Shown: positions 47,295-56,188 of the stretch, one piece after another
Position numbering within the stretch: the first letter of the stretch is position 1
How the letters are laid out: every line of letters begins with the position of its first letter
Assembly (NCBI RefSeq): GCF_017813365.1
Contig: NZ_JAGIZA010000003.1
Coordinates: forward strand, 62,001 to 126,000
Length of the DNA stretch: 64,000 nt
Source: Roseomonas indoligenes
Lineage (GTDB): Bacteria > Pseudomonadota > Alphaproteobacteria > Acetobacterales > Acetobacteraceae
Direction of reading: 5' to 3'
Position numbers and translations under genes: made by a program
Notes under the pieces: generated by a model
The model's input: only the letters and a program-made list of their open reading frames with translations
What the model was told of the DNA's origin: nothing
Database searches by the model: none

Positions 47295-50029
47295 CGGATG
47301 TCGTCGTCGTCGAATCGCCTGCGAAGGCGAAGACCATCAACAAGTACCTGGGCAGCGACTATCATGTCCTGGCCAGCTTCGGGCACGTGCGCGACCTGCC
47401 GGCCAAGGACGGTTCCGTCCGGCCGGAGGAGGACTTCGCCATGGACTGGTCCTCCGAGGACCGGGGCGAGAAGCAGGTGCGCGAAATCGTCCAGGCCCTG
47501 AAGGCCGGCCATTCCAAGCGCCTCTACCTCGCCACCGACCCGGACCGGGAAGGCGAGGCGATCTCCTGGCACGTGCGCCAGATGCTGGAGGACCGCCGCG
47601 CCCTGAAGGGGGTGGAAGTCCACCGGATCACCTTCAACGAGATCACCAAGCGCGCCATCCAGCACGCCATCGAGAACCCGCGCGAGCTGGACGTCCCGCT
47701 GATCGACGCCTATCTGGCCCGGCGCGCGCTGGACTACCTAGTGGGCTTCACCCTCTCCCCGGTGCTGTGGCGCAAGCTCCCCGGTTCCCGCTCCGCCGGC
47801 CGCGTGCAGTCGGTCGCCCTGCGCCTGATCACCGACCGGGAGTCGGAGATCGAGGTCTTCAAGGCGCGGGAGTACTGGACGGTCGAGGCCGCCTTCCGCA
47901 GCCCGGCCGGCGCCCCCTTCACGGCCCGCCTGACCCACCTGGAAGGCAAGAGGCTCGACCAGTTCGACCTTCCGAACGAGGCGGCGGCGCATCACGCCAA
48001 GGCCCTGGTGGAGAGCGGCAGCTACACCGTCTCCGCCGTCGAGAAGAAGCGCGTCCGCCGCAACCCGCCGCCACCCTTCACCACCTCCACCCTGCAGCAG
48101 GAATCCTCCCGCAAGCTCGGCTTCGGGGCCCAGGCGACGATGCGCCTGGCCCAGCAGCTCTATGAGGGCGTTGACATCGGCGGCGAGACCGTCGGTCTCA
48201 TCACCTACATGCGGACGGACGGCGTGCAGATGTCGCGCGAAGCCATCTCGGCCATCCGCGACCACGTCAAGGGTGAGTTCGGCGACAACTACCTGCCGGC
48301 CGCCCCGCGCGAGTACACGTCCAAGGCGAAGAACGCCCAGGAGGCGCACGAGGCCATCCGTCCGACCGATGTGGGCCGCACCCCGCAGGAGGTGGCCCGC
48401 TATCTCAACCCCGAGCAGCGCCGCCTTTACGACCTCGTCTGGAAGCGCGCCATGGCTTCCCAGATGGCATCCGCCGAGATGGACCAGACGGCGGTGGACA
48501 TCGAGGATGCCGCCGGCAAGGCCCGGCTGCGCGCCACGGGCCAGGTCATCGCCTTCGACGGCTACCTCAAGCTCTACCGCGAGGACATCGACGACGCGAA
48601 GCTCGCGGCCGACGACGAGAACCGCACCCTCCCACCGCTGAACGAGGGCGAGCAGCCCAAGCGCGGCGACGTCGCGGCCAACCAGCACTTCACCCAGCCC
48701 CCGCCCCGCTACACCGAGGCCTCGCTGGTGAAGAAGATGGAGGAGCTGGGCATCGGCCGCCCCTCCACCTACGCCTCCATCCTCCAGACCTTGCAGGACC
48801 GCGACTACGTCCGGCTGGAGAGCCGGCGCTTCATCCCGGAAGACCGCGGCCGCCTCGTCACCGCCTTCCTCGTTTCCTTCTTCGAGCGTTATGTGGACAC
48901 CGGCTTCACCGCCGCGCTGGAGGAGAAGCTCGACGACATCTCCGGCGGCAGGGCCGAGTGGCGCCAGGTGATGCACGAGTTCTGGGACCAGTTCCGGACC
49001 GCGGTGGACGCCACCAAGGACCTGAAGATCAGCGACGTCATCGACGAGCTGGACGAAGACCTTGGCCCCCACTTCTTTCCACAGAGGGAGGACGGCGCCG
49101 ACCCGCGCGGCTGCCCCCGCTGCCAGCAGGAGAACCGCCTCGGCGGCCGCCTGGGCCTGCGCCTGGGTCGCACTGGCGCCTTCATCGGCTGCTCCAACTA
49201 CCCGGAATGCCGCTACACCCGCCCGCTGGCCGTACCCGGCGCCGAGGGTGAGGCGGCCGAGGGCGAGGGCGGCGACCGCGGCCTGGGCACCGATCCCACG
49301 ACGCAGCAGGAGATCTCCCTCCGCCGTGGCCCCTACGGCCTCTACGTCCAGCTTGGAGAGCCGGGGGTGGACGAGAAGGGCAAGGCCACGAAGCCCCGCC
49401 GCGCGTCCCTGCCCCGCGGCATGGACCCGGAGACGCTGACGCTGGATCGGGCGATCGCCCTCCTCAACATGCCGCGCGTCGTCGGCATGCATCCGGAAAC
49501 GGGGGAGGAGATCACGGCCAATCTCGGCCGCTTCGGGCCCTACCTGAAGATGGGCGCCCTGTCCCAGAGCCTGCAGCCCGGGGACGACGTGCTCTCCATC
49601 GGCATGAACCGGGCGATGGAACTGCTGGCCAACGCCAAGCCGCGCGGCGTCACCCTGGGCAACCATCCCAAGGATGGCGCCCCGGTCGAGGTGAAGCGCG
49701 GCCGCTTCGGTCCCTTCGCGCAGCACGGCCAGACCGTGGCGTCACTCCCGCGCGGGACGGAGATGGAGAGCTACACCCTCGACCAGGCCGTCGCGCTGCT
49801 GGCGGAGAAGGGCAAGGTCCTCGCGCCGAAGAAGGGCGCCGCGGGCCGTAAGGCGCCAGCGAAGAAGACCGCCCCGGCGGCCGACGCGGCCCCGAAGGCC
49901 CCGGCCCGCGCCAAGGCGGCCGCAAAGCCGGCGGCAGCGAAGCCGAAAGCGGCGGCGGCCAAGAAGCCGGCGAAGAAGCCCGCCACAGCGAAGGCGCCGA
50001 AGTCCGCCACTGCAAAGCAGTCGGGCTGA
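47291..50029 (+). CDS. topA: DNA topoisomerase I
   Basis: A 912-residue type IA topoisomerase. The Toprim domain opens VVVESPAKAKTINKYLG and carries LATDPDREGEAISWH. The active Tyr is in GLITYMRTDG near residue 305, and YTEASLVKKMEELGIGRPST follows. The C-terminus has a Cys4 zinc motif (CPRCQQENRL...GCSNYPECRY), then repeats and a Lys/Ala-rich tail of about 80 residues (KAPAKKTAPAADAAPKAPAR). It relaxes negative supercoils. It is coupled to dprA by ATGA. Confidence 0.98.
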   Translation: MTDVVVVESPAKAKTINKYLGSDYHVLASFGHVRDLPAKDGSVRPEEDFAMDWSSEDRGEKQVREIVQALKAGHSKRLYLATDPDREGEAISWHVRQMLEDRRALKGVEVHRITFNEITKRAIQHAIENPRELDVPLIDAYLARRALDYLVGFTLSPVLWRKLPGSRSAGRVQSVALRLITDRESEIEVFKAREYWTVEAAFRSPAGAPFTARLTHLEGKRLDQFDLPNEAAAHHAKALVESGSYTVSAVEKKRVRRNPPPPFTTSTLQQESSRKLGFGAQATMRLAQQLYEGVDIGGETVGLITYMRTDGVQMSREAISAIRDHVKGEFGDNYLPAAPREYTSKAKNAQEAHEAIRPTDVGRTPQEVARYLNPEQRRLYDLVWKRAMASQMASAEMDQTAVDIEDAAGKARLRATGQVIAFDGYLKLYREDIDDAKLAADDENRTLPPLNEGEQPKRGDVAANQHFTQPPPRYTEASLVKKMEELGIGRPSTYASILQTLQDRDYVRLESRRFIPEDRGRLVTAFLVSFFERYVDTGFTAALEEKLDDISGGRAEWRQVMHEFWDQFRTAVDATKDLKISDVIDELDEDLGPHFFPQREDGADPRGCPRCQQENRLGGRLGLRLGRTGAFIGCSNYPECRYTRPLAVPGAEGEAAEGEGGDRGLGTDPTTQQEISLRRGPYGLYVQLGEPGVDEKGKATKPRRASLPRGMDPETLTLDRAIALLNMPRVVGMHPETGEEITANLGRFGPYLKMGALSQSLQPGDDVLSIGMNRAMELLANAKPRGVTLGNHPKDGAPVEVKRGRFGPFAQHGQTVASLPRGTEMESYTLDQAVALLAEKGKVLAPKKGAAGRKAPAKKTAPAADAAPKAPARAKAAAKPAAAKPKAAAAKKPAKKPATAKAPKSATAKQSG

Positions 50030-50030
50030 C

Positions 50031-52421
50031 TTGGCCACCAAGCGCCCGCCCCGCAAACCCCGTCGTGGCGGCCCAGGCCCCTCGGTGCCGGGGGAAGCCG
50101 GGCGTGTGCGGGTGGTGCTGAACCGCAACAAGCTCCCGCCCCGCGGCGGCGGGGTACCCCGGCCGCCCGTCGCGGGTGCGGCGCCCGCCCCCCTGCCGAG
50201 CCGGGAGGAGTTGCGTGCCTTCCTACGCACCGCGACCGGCCGGGTCGGGAAGACGGAGATCTCCCGCCATTTCGGGCTTTCCACCGATCAGCGCCCCGCC
50301 CTGCGCCAGCTGATGGCGGAGCTGAAGGAAGAGGGCAGCATCGCCCCAGTGGGCCGCCGCACCGTCCGCCACGCCGCCAACCTGCCGGACATGGCCGCGC
50401 TGGAGGTCTTCGGCACCGATGCGGATGGCGACCCCATGGCCCGGCCCATCGCCTGGGAAGGATCCGAGAAGCCGGTCGTCTACATGCGGCCTGAACGGGC
50501 CGGCCAGCCCGCCCTTGCCCCGGGGGACCGCGTGCTCGCCCGCATCACGCGACTGGGCCCGAACAAGTATGAAGGCCGCACCTTCAAGCGCATCGGCACC
50601 GGCTCGCCCTCCCGCGTCCTCGGGATCTTCAGCGCGGGCCTGGTCGAGCCCGTGGACCGTCGCTCCCGCGCCAGTTGGATCATCCCGCCGGGCGAGGAGA
50701 ACGGCGCGGAGGATGGCGAGCTGGTGCAGGCGGAGCCGATCGCCGGCGGCACCCGCGAGCGCCTCTTCGGCCCGAAGCCCGCCCGGATCGTGGAGCGGCT
50801 CGGGCGGATGGACGACCCCAAGGCCGTCTCCCGCCTCGTGATCGCCGCCCACCGCATCCCCGACGAGTTCCCGGAGGAGGTGGTTCAGGTCGCCGAGCGC
50901 GCGCGGGCCGTGCCGCTGGGCACGCGCGACGACCTCCGCGACATTCTCCTCGTCACCATAGATGGCGAGGACGCGCGCGACTTCGACGATGCCGTCTTCG
51001 CGGAGCCGAAGGAGGATGGCTGGCGCGTCCTCGTCGCCATCGCCGACGTAGCCCACTATGTCCGCCCGAAGGCGCCGCTGGACCGGGAAGCCTGGCACCG
51101 CGGCAATTCCGTCTACTTCCCCGACCGCGTCGTGCCGATGCTGCCGGAAGCCCTCTCCAACGGCTGGTGCAGCCTGAAACCGGACGAGGATCGCGGCTGC
51201 CTCTATGTCGAGATGCATTTCGACCGCGAGGGCACGAAGACCGGCCACCGCTTCGGCCGCGCCCTGATGCGCAGCGCCGCCCGCCTCACCTACGAGACGG
51301 TCCAGGCCGCCCGCGACGCCGGCGAGGATGCCGGGCTGGAGCAGGGCCATATCGCCCGCCTCTACGGCGCGTTCCAGGCCCTGCTGGCCGCCCGCCTGCG
51401 CCGCGGCACGCTGGACCTCGACATCGCCGAGCGCCGCGTGATCCTCGGCCCGGAGGGCAAGGTGGCCTCCATCGCGCCCCGCGCTCGCCTCGACAGCCAC
51501 CGGCTGATCGAGGAGTTCATGGTGGCCGCGAATGTCTGCGCCGCGGAGGAGCTGGAGCGGCTGCACATGCCCTGCATGTACCGCGTGCACGACCGCCCCT
51601 CGGACGAGAAGATGGAGACGCTGCGCGGCTTCCTCTCCGGCTTCGGCTTCTCCCTTCCGCCCTCCGACCGGATCCGCCCTCGCGACTTCGCGGACATCCT
51701 GGAGAAGACGCGGGAGACTCCCGAATCCCGCCTGATCAGCGAGACGATCCTGCGCGGCCAGTCCCAGGCGGAGTACAACCCGGAGAACATGGGCCATTTC
51801 GGCCTCGCCCTGCCCCGCTACGCCCATTTCACCAGCCCGATCCGCCGCTACGCGGACCTGCTGGTCCACCGTGCCCTCATCCGCGGCCTGAAGCTCGGTG
51901 ACGACGGGCTGACGGACGAGGAAGCGGCCTCGATGCCTGATACGGGCGAGCACATCACGAAAACCGAGCGCCGTGCGGCCCTGGCGGAACGGGACGCGGT
52001 GGACCGCTACCTCGCCGCCTACATGGCAGACCGCGTCGGCGCGCATTTCCCGGCGCGCGTTTCGGGGGTGACACGCTTCGGCCTCTTCGTGACACTGGAG
52101 GAGAACGGCGCCAGCGGAATCGTCCCGATGAACGCCCTTCCGGACGACCAATGGTTCCACGAGGAAGCGGCGATGCGCCTGGTCGGCCGCCGCACGGGTT
52201 TGAGCTTCGCCCTCGGCCAGGAGGTGGAGGTTCGGCTGGCGGAGGCGGTGCCGCGAACGGGCAGCCTCACCTTCCAGCTGCTGCAGGGCGATCCGCGCAC
52301 GGCCGGGCCGCGCGCGACATCCGGCCAGGGGACGCCCCCGCGCGGGCGCCAGAAGATCACGGACCGAAAGCCGAAGGCCGGGAAGCCCGCACGCCCCGGC
52401 AAAGGCAAGCGGCCGCGCTGA
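50031..52421 (+). CDS. rnr: Ribonuclease R
   Basis: A 796-residue RNase II-family enzyme. It has an N-terminal winged helix (REELRAFLRTATGRVGKTEI), cold-shock domains, the RNB core with DARDFDDAVFAEPKEDGWRV near residue 314, and an S1 domain near 660-740. A Lys/Arg-rich tail ends the protein. It degrades structured RNA. The start is a TTG one base after the topA stop; the next in-frame alternatives are deep in the protein, so TTG is kept. Confidence 0.95.
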   Translation: MATKRPPRKPRRGGPGPSVPGEAGRVRVVLNRNKLPPRGGGVPRPPVAGAAPAPLPSREELRAFLRTATGRVGKTEISRHFGLSTDQRPALRQLMAELKEEGSIAPVGRRTVRHAANLPDMAALEVFGTDADGDPMARPIAWEGSEKPVVYMRPERAGQPALAPGDRVLARITRLGPNKYEGRTFKRIGTGSPSRVLGIFSAGLVEPVDRRSRASWIIPPGEENGAEDGELVQAEPIAGGTRERLFGPKPARIVERLGRMDDPKAVSRLVIAAHRIPDEFPEEVVQVAERARAVPLGTRDDLRDILLVTIDGEDARDFDDAVFAEPKEDGWRVLVAIADVAHYVRPKAPLDREAWHRGNSVYFPDRVVPMLPEALSNGWCSLKPDEDRGCLYVEMHFDREGTKTGHRFGRALMRSAARLTYETVQAARDAGEDAGLEQGHIARLYGAFQALLAARLRRGTLDLDIAERRVILGPEGKVASIAPRARLDSHRLIEEFMVAANVCAAEELERLHMPCMYRVHDRPSDEKMETLRGFLSGFGFSLPPSDRIRPRDFADILEKTRETPESRLISETILRGQSQAEYNPENMGHFGLALPRYAHFTSPIRRYADLLVHRALIRGLKLGDDGLTDEEAASMPDTGEHITKTERRAALAERDAVDRYLAAYMADRVGAHFPARVSGVTRFGLFVTLEENGASGIVPMNALPDDQWFHEEAAMRLVGRRTGLSFALGQEVEVRLAEAVPRTGSLTFQLLQGDPRTAGPRATSGQGTPPRGRQKITDRKPKAGKPARPGKGKRPR

Positions 52422-53893
52422 TCCGCCGCCTCGCCGCCCCTCTCCTGGCCGTCCTCCTCCTGCTCCCCGGCGCTGCCCGGGCGCAGGATTTCGCGGCCAC
52501 CCTGCGCGCGGCCTATGGCGCCATCGCGGAGCGTCATCTCGAGGGCACTGACCCCGGCGACCTGGCCCTTTGGACCCTGCGCGGGCTCGAGGCGATCGAC
52601 CCCTACCTTTCCGCCGTCCGCCGTGGGCCGGAACTCGCGCTCGGCCTCTCGGACACGGCCCTGGCCCGGCGCCCGGTCGGCACCACGCCGGAAACCGCCG
52701 CCGACGCGGTGGCCGCCCTGTTCGCGGCGGCGGAGCGGGAATCCCCGGCCCTGCGACGCGCCGGCCGGCAGGCCATGCTCCAGGCAGGGTTCGAGGAGGT
52801 GTTCAACCACCTCGATCCCTACAGCCGCTACCTGACCCCACCGGAAGCCACGCGGGGCCGGGAACGCCACCTCGGCGCAACCGATCTCGGCCTGACGCTG
52901 TCCGCGGGCCGGCGGCGGGAGGTGACGATCTCCGCCGTCGCTCCGGGCAGCGCCGCCGAGCGGGCCGGCCTCCGCCCCGGAGACCGGGTGGCCGCCGCGG
53001 ACGGCATCACCCTGGACGCCGAGGAGATGGACGAGGCGCATGCGGCGATGGAAGGAGCGCCCGGCAGCAGCGTCCTCCTCTCCATCCGCCGCGGACGCCG
53101 CCGGCTGGACGTCCTCCTCACCCGTGCCGCCGCGCCCCAGCTCTCCGTGGCCGCCGGCGTGCGGGATGGGATCCTCTGGCTCACCCTTCCCCTCTTCTCC
53201 TCCGCCACGCCGGAGCAGCTGGATCGTGCGCTCGCCGATACGCCCACCGCGGCCGCGCCGCTGGGGGTGGTGCTGGACCTGCGCGGCAACCGCGGCGGGC
53301 TCCTCCAGCAGGCCATCCGGGTCGCGGATTCCTTCGTTCCCACCGGCACGATCGCCTTCACGGAAGGCCGGCATCCCGACTCCCGCCGCCGCTTCGACGC
53401 GATCGGGGCCGACCTGGCCGGCGGCCGCCGCCTCATAGTCCTGGTGGATGGCCGCACCGCCTCGGCGGCCGAGGTGGTGGCGGCCGCCATTGGCGACCTT
53501 GGCCGCGGCGTGGTGGTGGGCAGCGCCACCATGGGCAAGGGGCTGATCCAGGTCCTCGTCCCGTTGCCCGGCGGAGCCCAGCTCGCCCTGTCCTGGTCCC
53601 GCATCCTCGCGCCGCGCGGCTGGCCATTGCAGATGCTCGGCGTCCTGCCCGCCCTCTGCACCAGCAACGGGGCGGAGGCCACGGCCCGCAACCTGGCCAC
53701 GCTCGGCACCGCGGACAGCCCCATGGCGGTCCCGCTCGCCCGCGCCCGGGCCGCCCGCGCGCCGGTGCCGGGCAGCGAAATTGCCGCCCTGCGCGGCGCC
53801 TGCCCGGCGGCCGAGGGCCGCGACGCCGACCTTGCCGCCGCGCGGGCCGTGCTGGAGCGCCCGGAGATTTACGAGGCCGCCCTGGCCCGCTGA
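52418..53893 (+). CDS. S41-family C-terminal processing protease
   Basis: A 491-residue exported protease. A signal peptide (LAAPLLAVLLLLPGAARA) is followed by a helical region, a PDZ domain (VTISAVAPGSAAERAGLRPG near 170) and the S41 catalytic domain with LVDGRTASAAEVVAAAIGD (Ser near 349) and VVVGSATMGKGLIQVLVPLP (Lys near 374). It degrades or trims periplasmic proteins. No ATG, GTG or TTG lies near the signal peptide, so a CTG at 52,418, overlapping the rnr stop, is the likely start. Confidence 0.8.
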   Translation: MIRRLAAPLLAVLLLLPGAARAQDFAATLRAAYGAIAERHLEGTDPGDLALWTLRGLEAIDPYLSAVRRGPELALGLSDTALARRPVGTTPETAADAVAALFAAAERESPALRRAGRQAMLQAGFEEVFNHLDPYSRYLTPPEATRGRERHLGATDLGLTLSAGRRREVTISAVAPGSAAERAGLRPGDRVAAADGITLDAEEMDEAHAAMEGAPGSSVLLSIRRGRRRLDVLLTRAAAPQLSVAAGVRDGILWLTLPLFSSATPEQLDRALADTPTAAAPLGVVLDLRGNRGGLLQQAIRVADSFVPTGTIAFTEGRHPDSRRRFDAIGADLAGGRRLIVLVDGRTASAAEVVAAAIGDLGRGVVVGSATMGKGLIQVLVPLPGGAQLALSWSRILAPRGWPLQMLGVLPALCTSNGAEATARNLATLGTADSPMAVPLARARAARAPVPGSEIAALRGACPAAEGRDADLAAARAVLERPEIYEAALAR

Positions 53894-54025
53894 CCAGGGG
53901 TCCCGCCCAGATGGCCGCCGCGCCATTCCGACCCTCATGGGCCGTTTTGAAGATCTTCACACTTCCGGGCCTAGGAAGGCGGAGGCGGACGCGACGTTCG
54001 GGTCCCTGCCCTGGGATGGACGAGC

Positions 54026-55390
54026 ATGGACAGCATGATCGGAGCAGTAAGGCCCGCCGCGGGGGCCGGGCGCTGCCAGTCCTGTGCCGGCCCGCTCTGG
54101 CAGGGCGACGAGTTGACGAAGCTGGCCGACCGGCGCGAGTTCCTCGCCCGCCTCAGCGACGCGCTCACCGTCTCGGCCCAGTCGAACCATGACGGCGGGG
54201 AACGCCGCGTCGCCGTGATGATGATCGACCTGGACCGCTTCAAGGCCGTGAATGACGGCCTTGGCCACCCGGCCGGGGATGCCCTGCTGCGAAAGGTGGC
54301 GGCTCGCCTTCGCTCCGCGTTGCGGGAGACGGACATGCCGGCCCGCCTCGGCGGCGACGAGTTCGCGGTCCTGCTGGACAAGCCGGTGGACGAGTGCGTC
54401 GTGGAAGCGATCGCCACCCGGTTGGTGGACCTGATCAGCCGCCCCTACATGATCGACGGCAGCGTCGCGAACATCGGCGCCAGCATCGGCATCGCCTTCG
54501 CGGCGCCTGGGACGGGCCCGGACGACCTCCTGGGCCAGGCGGACCTCGCCCTCTACAAGAGCAAGGCGGAGGGGCGCGGCCGCTTCGCCTTCTTCGAGCC
54601 CGCCCTGCAGGAGGCCGCGCGGGCCCGGCGGGCGCTGGAATTCGATCTGCGGGCGGCGCTCGCGCTCGGCCAGTTCGAGCTGTTCTACCAGCCCAAGATC
54701 CACCTGGGCGAGAACTGCCTGAGCGGCTTCGAGGCGCTGATCCGTTGGCGCCACCCGCTGCGCGGTCTCGTCCGGCCCGACGACTTCATCCCCATGGCCG
54801 AGGACCTGGGCCTTATCATCCGCATCGGGGAATGGGTGCTGCGCGCCGCCTGCTCGGAGGCGGTGAACTGGCCGGAGGGGCTGAGCGTGGCGGTGAACGT
54901 TGCCCCGGCGCAGTTCTACACGGGATCCCTCGTGCCCGCCGTCGCCGCCGCCCTCGCCGCCTCCGGCCTGCCCGGCCCGCGGCTGGAACTCGAGATCACC
55001 GAGACCGCGCTCCTGCGCAACGGGCCAGAGGTGCTGCGGCAGCTCGCCGCGCTGAAGGCGCTGGGGGTGAAGATCGCGCTGGACGACTTCGGGACCGGCT
55101 ACTCTTCCCTCACCCAGCTCCGCAGCTTTCCCTTTGACCGGGTGAAGATCGACCGCTCCTTCGCCGATGACGGCGTGGTGGTGCGCGCCGTCGCGGCGCT
55201 CGGCACCAGCCTCGGCATGTGCGTCACGGCTGAGGGGGTGGAAACCGCCGAGCAGATGCGCCGCCTGCGTCAGGACGGCTGCACGGAGGCGCAGGGATAC
55301 CACCTCAGCCGCCCCGTGCCGGTCCCCGCCCTGCCCGGGATCATCCGGCGGCACCTCGAAGCATCCAACGTGGAGGAGAGCAACCGATGA
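54026..55390 (+). CDS. GGDEF-EAL cyclic-di-GMP protein
   Basis: A 454-residue protein. A short N-terminal region with CQSCAGPL precedes a GGDEF domain with RLGGDEFAVLLDKPVD near residue 109 and an EAL domain with SGFEALIRWRHPL near 235, ELEITETALLRNGPE near 322 and VKIALDDFGTGYSSL near 350. The GGDEF motif is intact and the EAL metal ligands appear present, so both synthesis and hydrolysis of c-di-GMP are possible. It overlaps the BLUF gene by ATGA, so the two are translated together. Confidence 0.95.
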   Translation: MDSMIGAVRPAAGAGRCQSCAGPLWQGDELTKLADRREFLARLSDALTVSAQSNHDGGERRVAVMMIDLDRFKAVNDGLGHPAGDALLRKVAARLRSALRETDMPARLGGDEFAVLLDKPVDECVVEAIATRLVDLISRPYMIDGSVANIGASIGIAFAAPGTGPDDLLGQADLALYKSKAEGRGRFAFFEPALQEAARARRALEFDLRAALALGQFELFYQPKIHLGENCLSGFEALIRWRHPLRGLVRPDDFIPMAEDLGLIIRIGEWVLRAACSEAVNWPEGLSVAVNVAPAQFYTGSLVPAVAAALAASGLPGPRLELEITETALLRNGPEVLRQLAALKALGVKIALDDFGTGYSSLTQLRSFPFDRVKIDRSFADDGVVVRAVAALGTSLGMCVTAEGVETAEQMRRLRQDGCTEAQGYHLSRPVPVPALPGIIRRHLEASNVEESNR

Positions 55391-55818
55391 CGGGAAACCC
55401 GGAGAGTTACCGCCTTATCTATATCAGCAGGAATGCCCTCCGCGGCACCGCGGCGGAGCTGGAGGCCGAGGTGGGCCACATCCTCGTGGTCTCCCGGCGC
55501 AACAACGCGCGGGACGGGATCACCGGGGCCCTGCTCTTCAACGAGAGCTGCTTTGCGCAGGTTCTGGAAGGCGGATCCGACGTCGTCCAGGAAGTGTTCG
55601 AGCGCATTCAGCTCGACCCTCGCCACTGCGACACGGTGGTGCTGGCCTTCGGGCCCGCCCCGCGGGAGTTCGGCGAGTGGTCCATGGCCTATGCCGGCGC
55701 CATGGGGGCGGATTCCGCCGGCTATCACCATCTCGCCATGCCCGGCGGCGCCGAGGCGGCGTCCGGCCACATCCTGGACCTCCTCCGCGGCGTGCTGCTC
55801 CGCCAGGGCGCGGCCTGA
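55387..55818 (+). CDS. BLUF-domain blue-light sensor
   Basis: A 143-residue protein. RLIYISRNALRG gives the flavin Tyr near residue 12, VVSRRNNARDGITGALLFNE the Asn/Asp signature, SCFAQVLEGGSDV the Gln near 58, and EFGEWSMAYAGAMG the Trp/Met near 98. These are the BLUF features. The remaining C-terminal helices are short, so it has no output domain of its own. It overlaps the GGDEF-EAL gene; it likely signals light to that protein. Confidence 0.92.
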   Translation: MTGNPESYRLIYISRNALRGTAAELEAEVGHILVVSRRNNARDGITGALLFNESCFAQVLEGGSDVVQEVFERIQLDPRHCDTVVLAFGPAPREFGEWSMAYAGAMGADSAGYHHLAMPGGAEAASGHILDLLRGVLLRQGAA

Positions 55819-55850
55819 GGCGCCGGGCACTCGAAGCGCGGCTAAAATGC

Positions 55851-55878
55851 TTGACGCGGCAGCGTCGGACGCTAGTTT
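55851..55878 (+). promoter_or_regulatory. Promoter of rpmG (TTGACG, 16 bases, TAGTTT)
   Basis: TTGACG (55,851-55,856) and TAGTTT (55,873-55,878) are 16 bases apart and lie about 55 bases before the rpmG ATG. The match to sigma70-like boxes is fair. Confidence 0.5.
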
Positions 55879-55932
55879 GCGCGGCCTCTACGCCCCGGCC
55901 CTGGCCGGCATCCGTCCTATTGGAATCGAGTC

Positions 55933-56100
55933 ATGGCCAAGTCCAACACCATCCAGATCCGCCTCGTCTCCTCCGCCGACACCGGCTACTTCTACGTGAC
56001 GAAGAAGAACACCCGGAACGCGACCGGCAAGATGGAGAAGAAGAAGTACGATCCGGTGGCCCGCAAGCACGTCACCTTCCGCGAGGCGAAGATCAAGTAA
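55933..56100 (+). CDS. rpmG: 50S ribosomal protein L33
   Basis: A 55-residue basic protein: [40 protein letters not shown] and [15 protein letters not shown]. It is the Cys-free type of L33 (no zinc ligand pairs). It binds the tRNA E-site region of the ribosome. It stands alone between the BLUF gene and an alcohol dehydrogenase gene. Confidence 0.98.
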   Translation: MAKSNTIQIRLVSSADTGYFYVTKKNTRNATGKMEKKKYDPVARKHVTFREAKIK

Positions 56101-56140
56101 TCCGCGGCGGGCCGCTCGCCCGCCACTGAGCGGCATCGGA

Positions 56141-56173
56141 AGCGCCCGGGGACCAGGGGTCCCGCGGGCGCTT
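56141..56173. terminator. Bidirectional terminator-like hairpin between rpmG and the dehydrogenase gene
   Basis: The hairpin pairs GCGCCC with GGGCGC and GGGACC with GGTCCC. On the plus strand it is followed by TTT. It lies between two convergent genes, so it may end transcription from both. Confidence 0.65.
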
Positions 56174-56188
56174 TGCCGCGTCCGCGGC

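Noticed and set aside
47738-49726. Open frame of over 600 codons antisense to topA
   Set aside because: Same reason: topA is intact with all motifs, and the antisense frame has no recognisable sequence.
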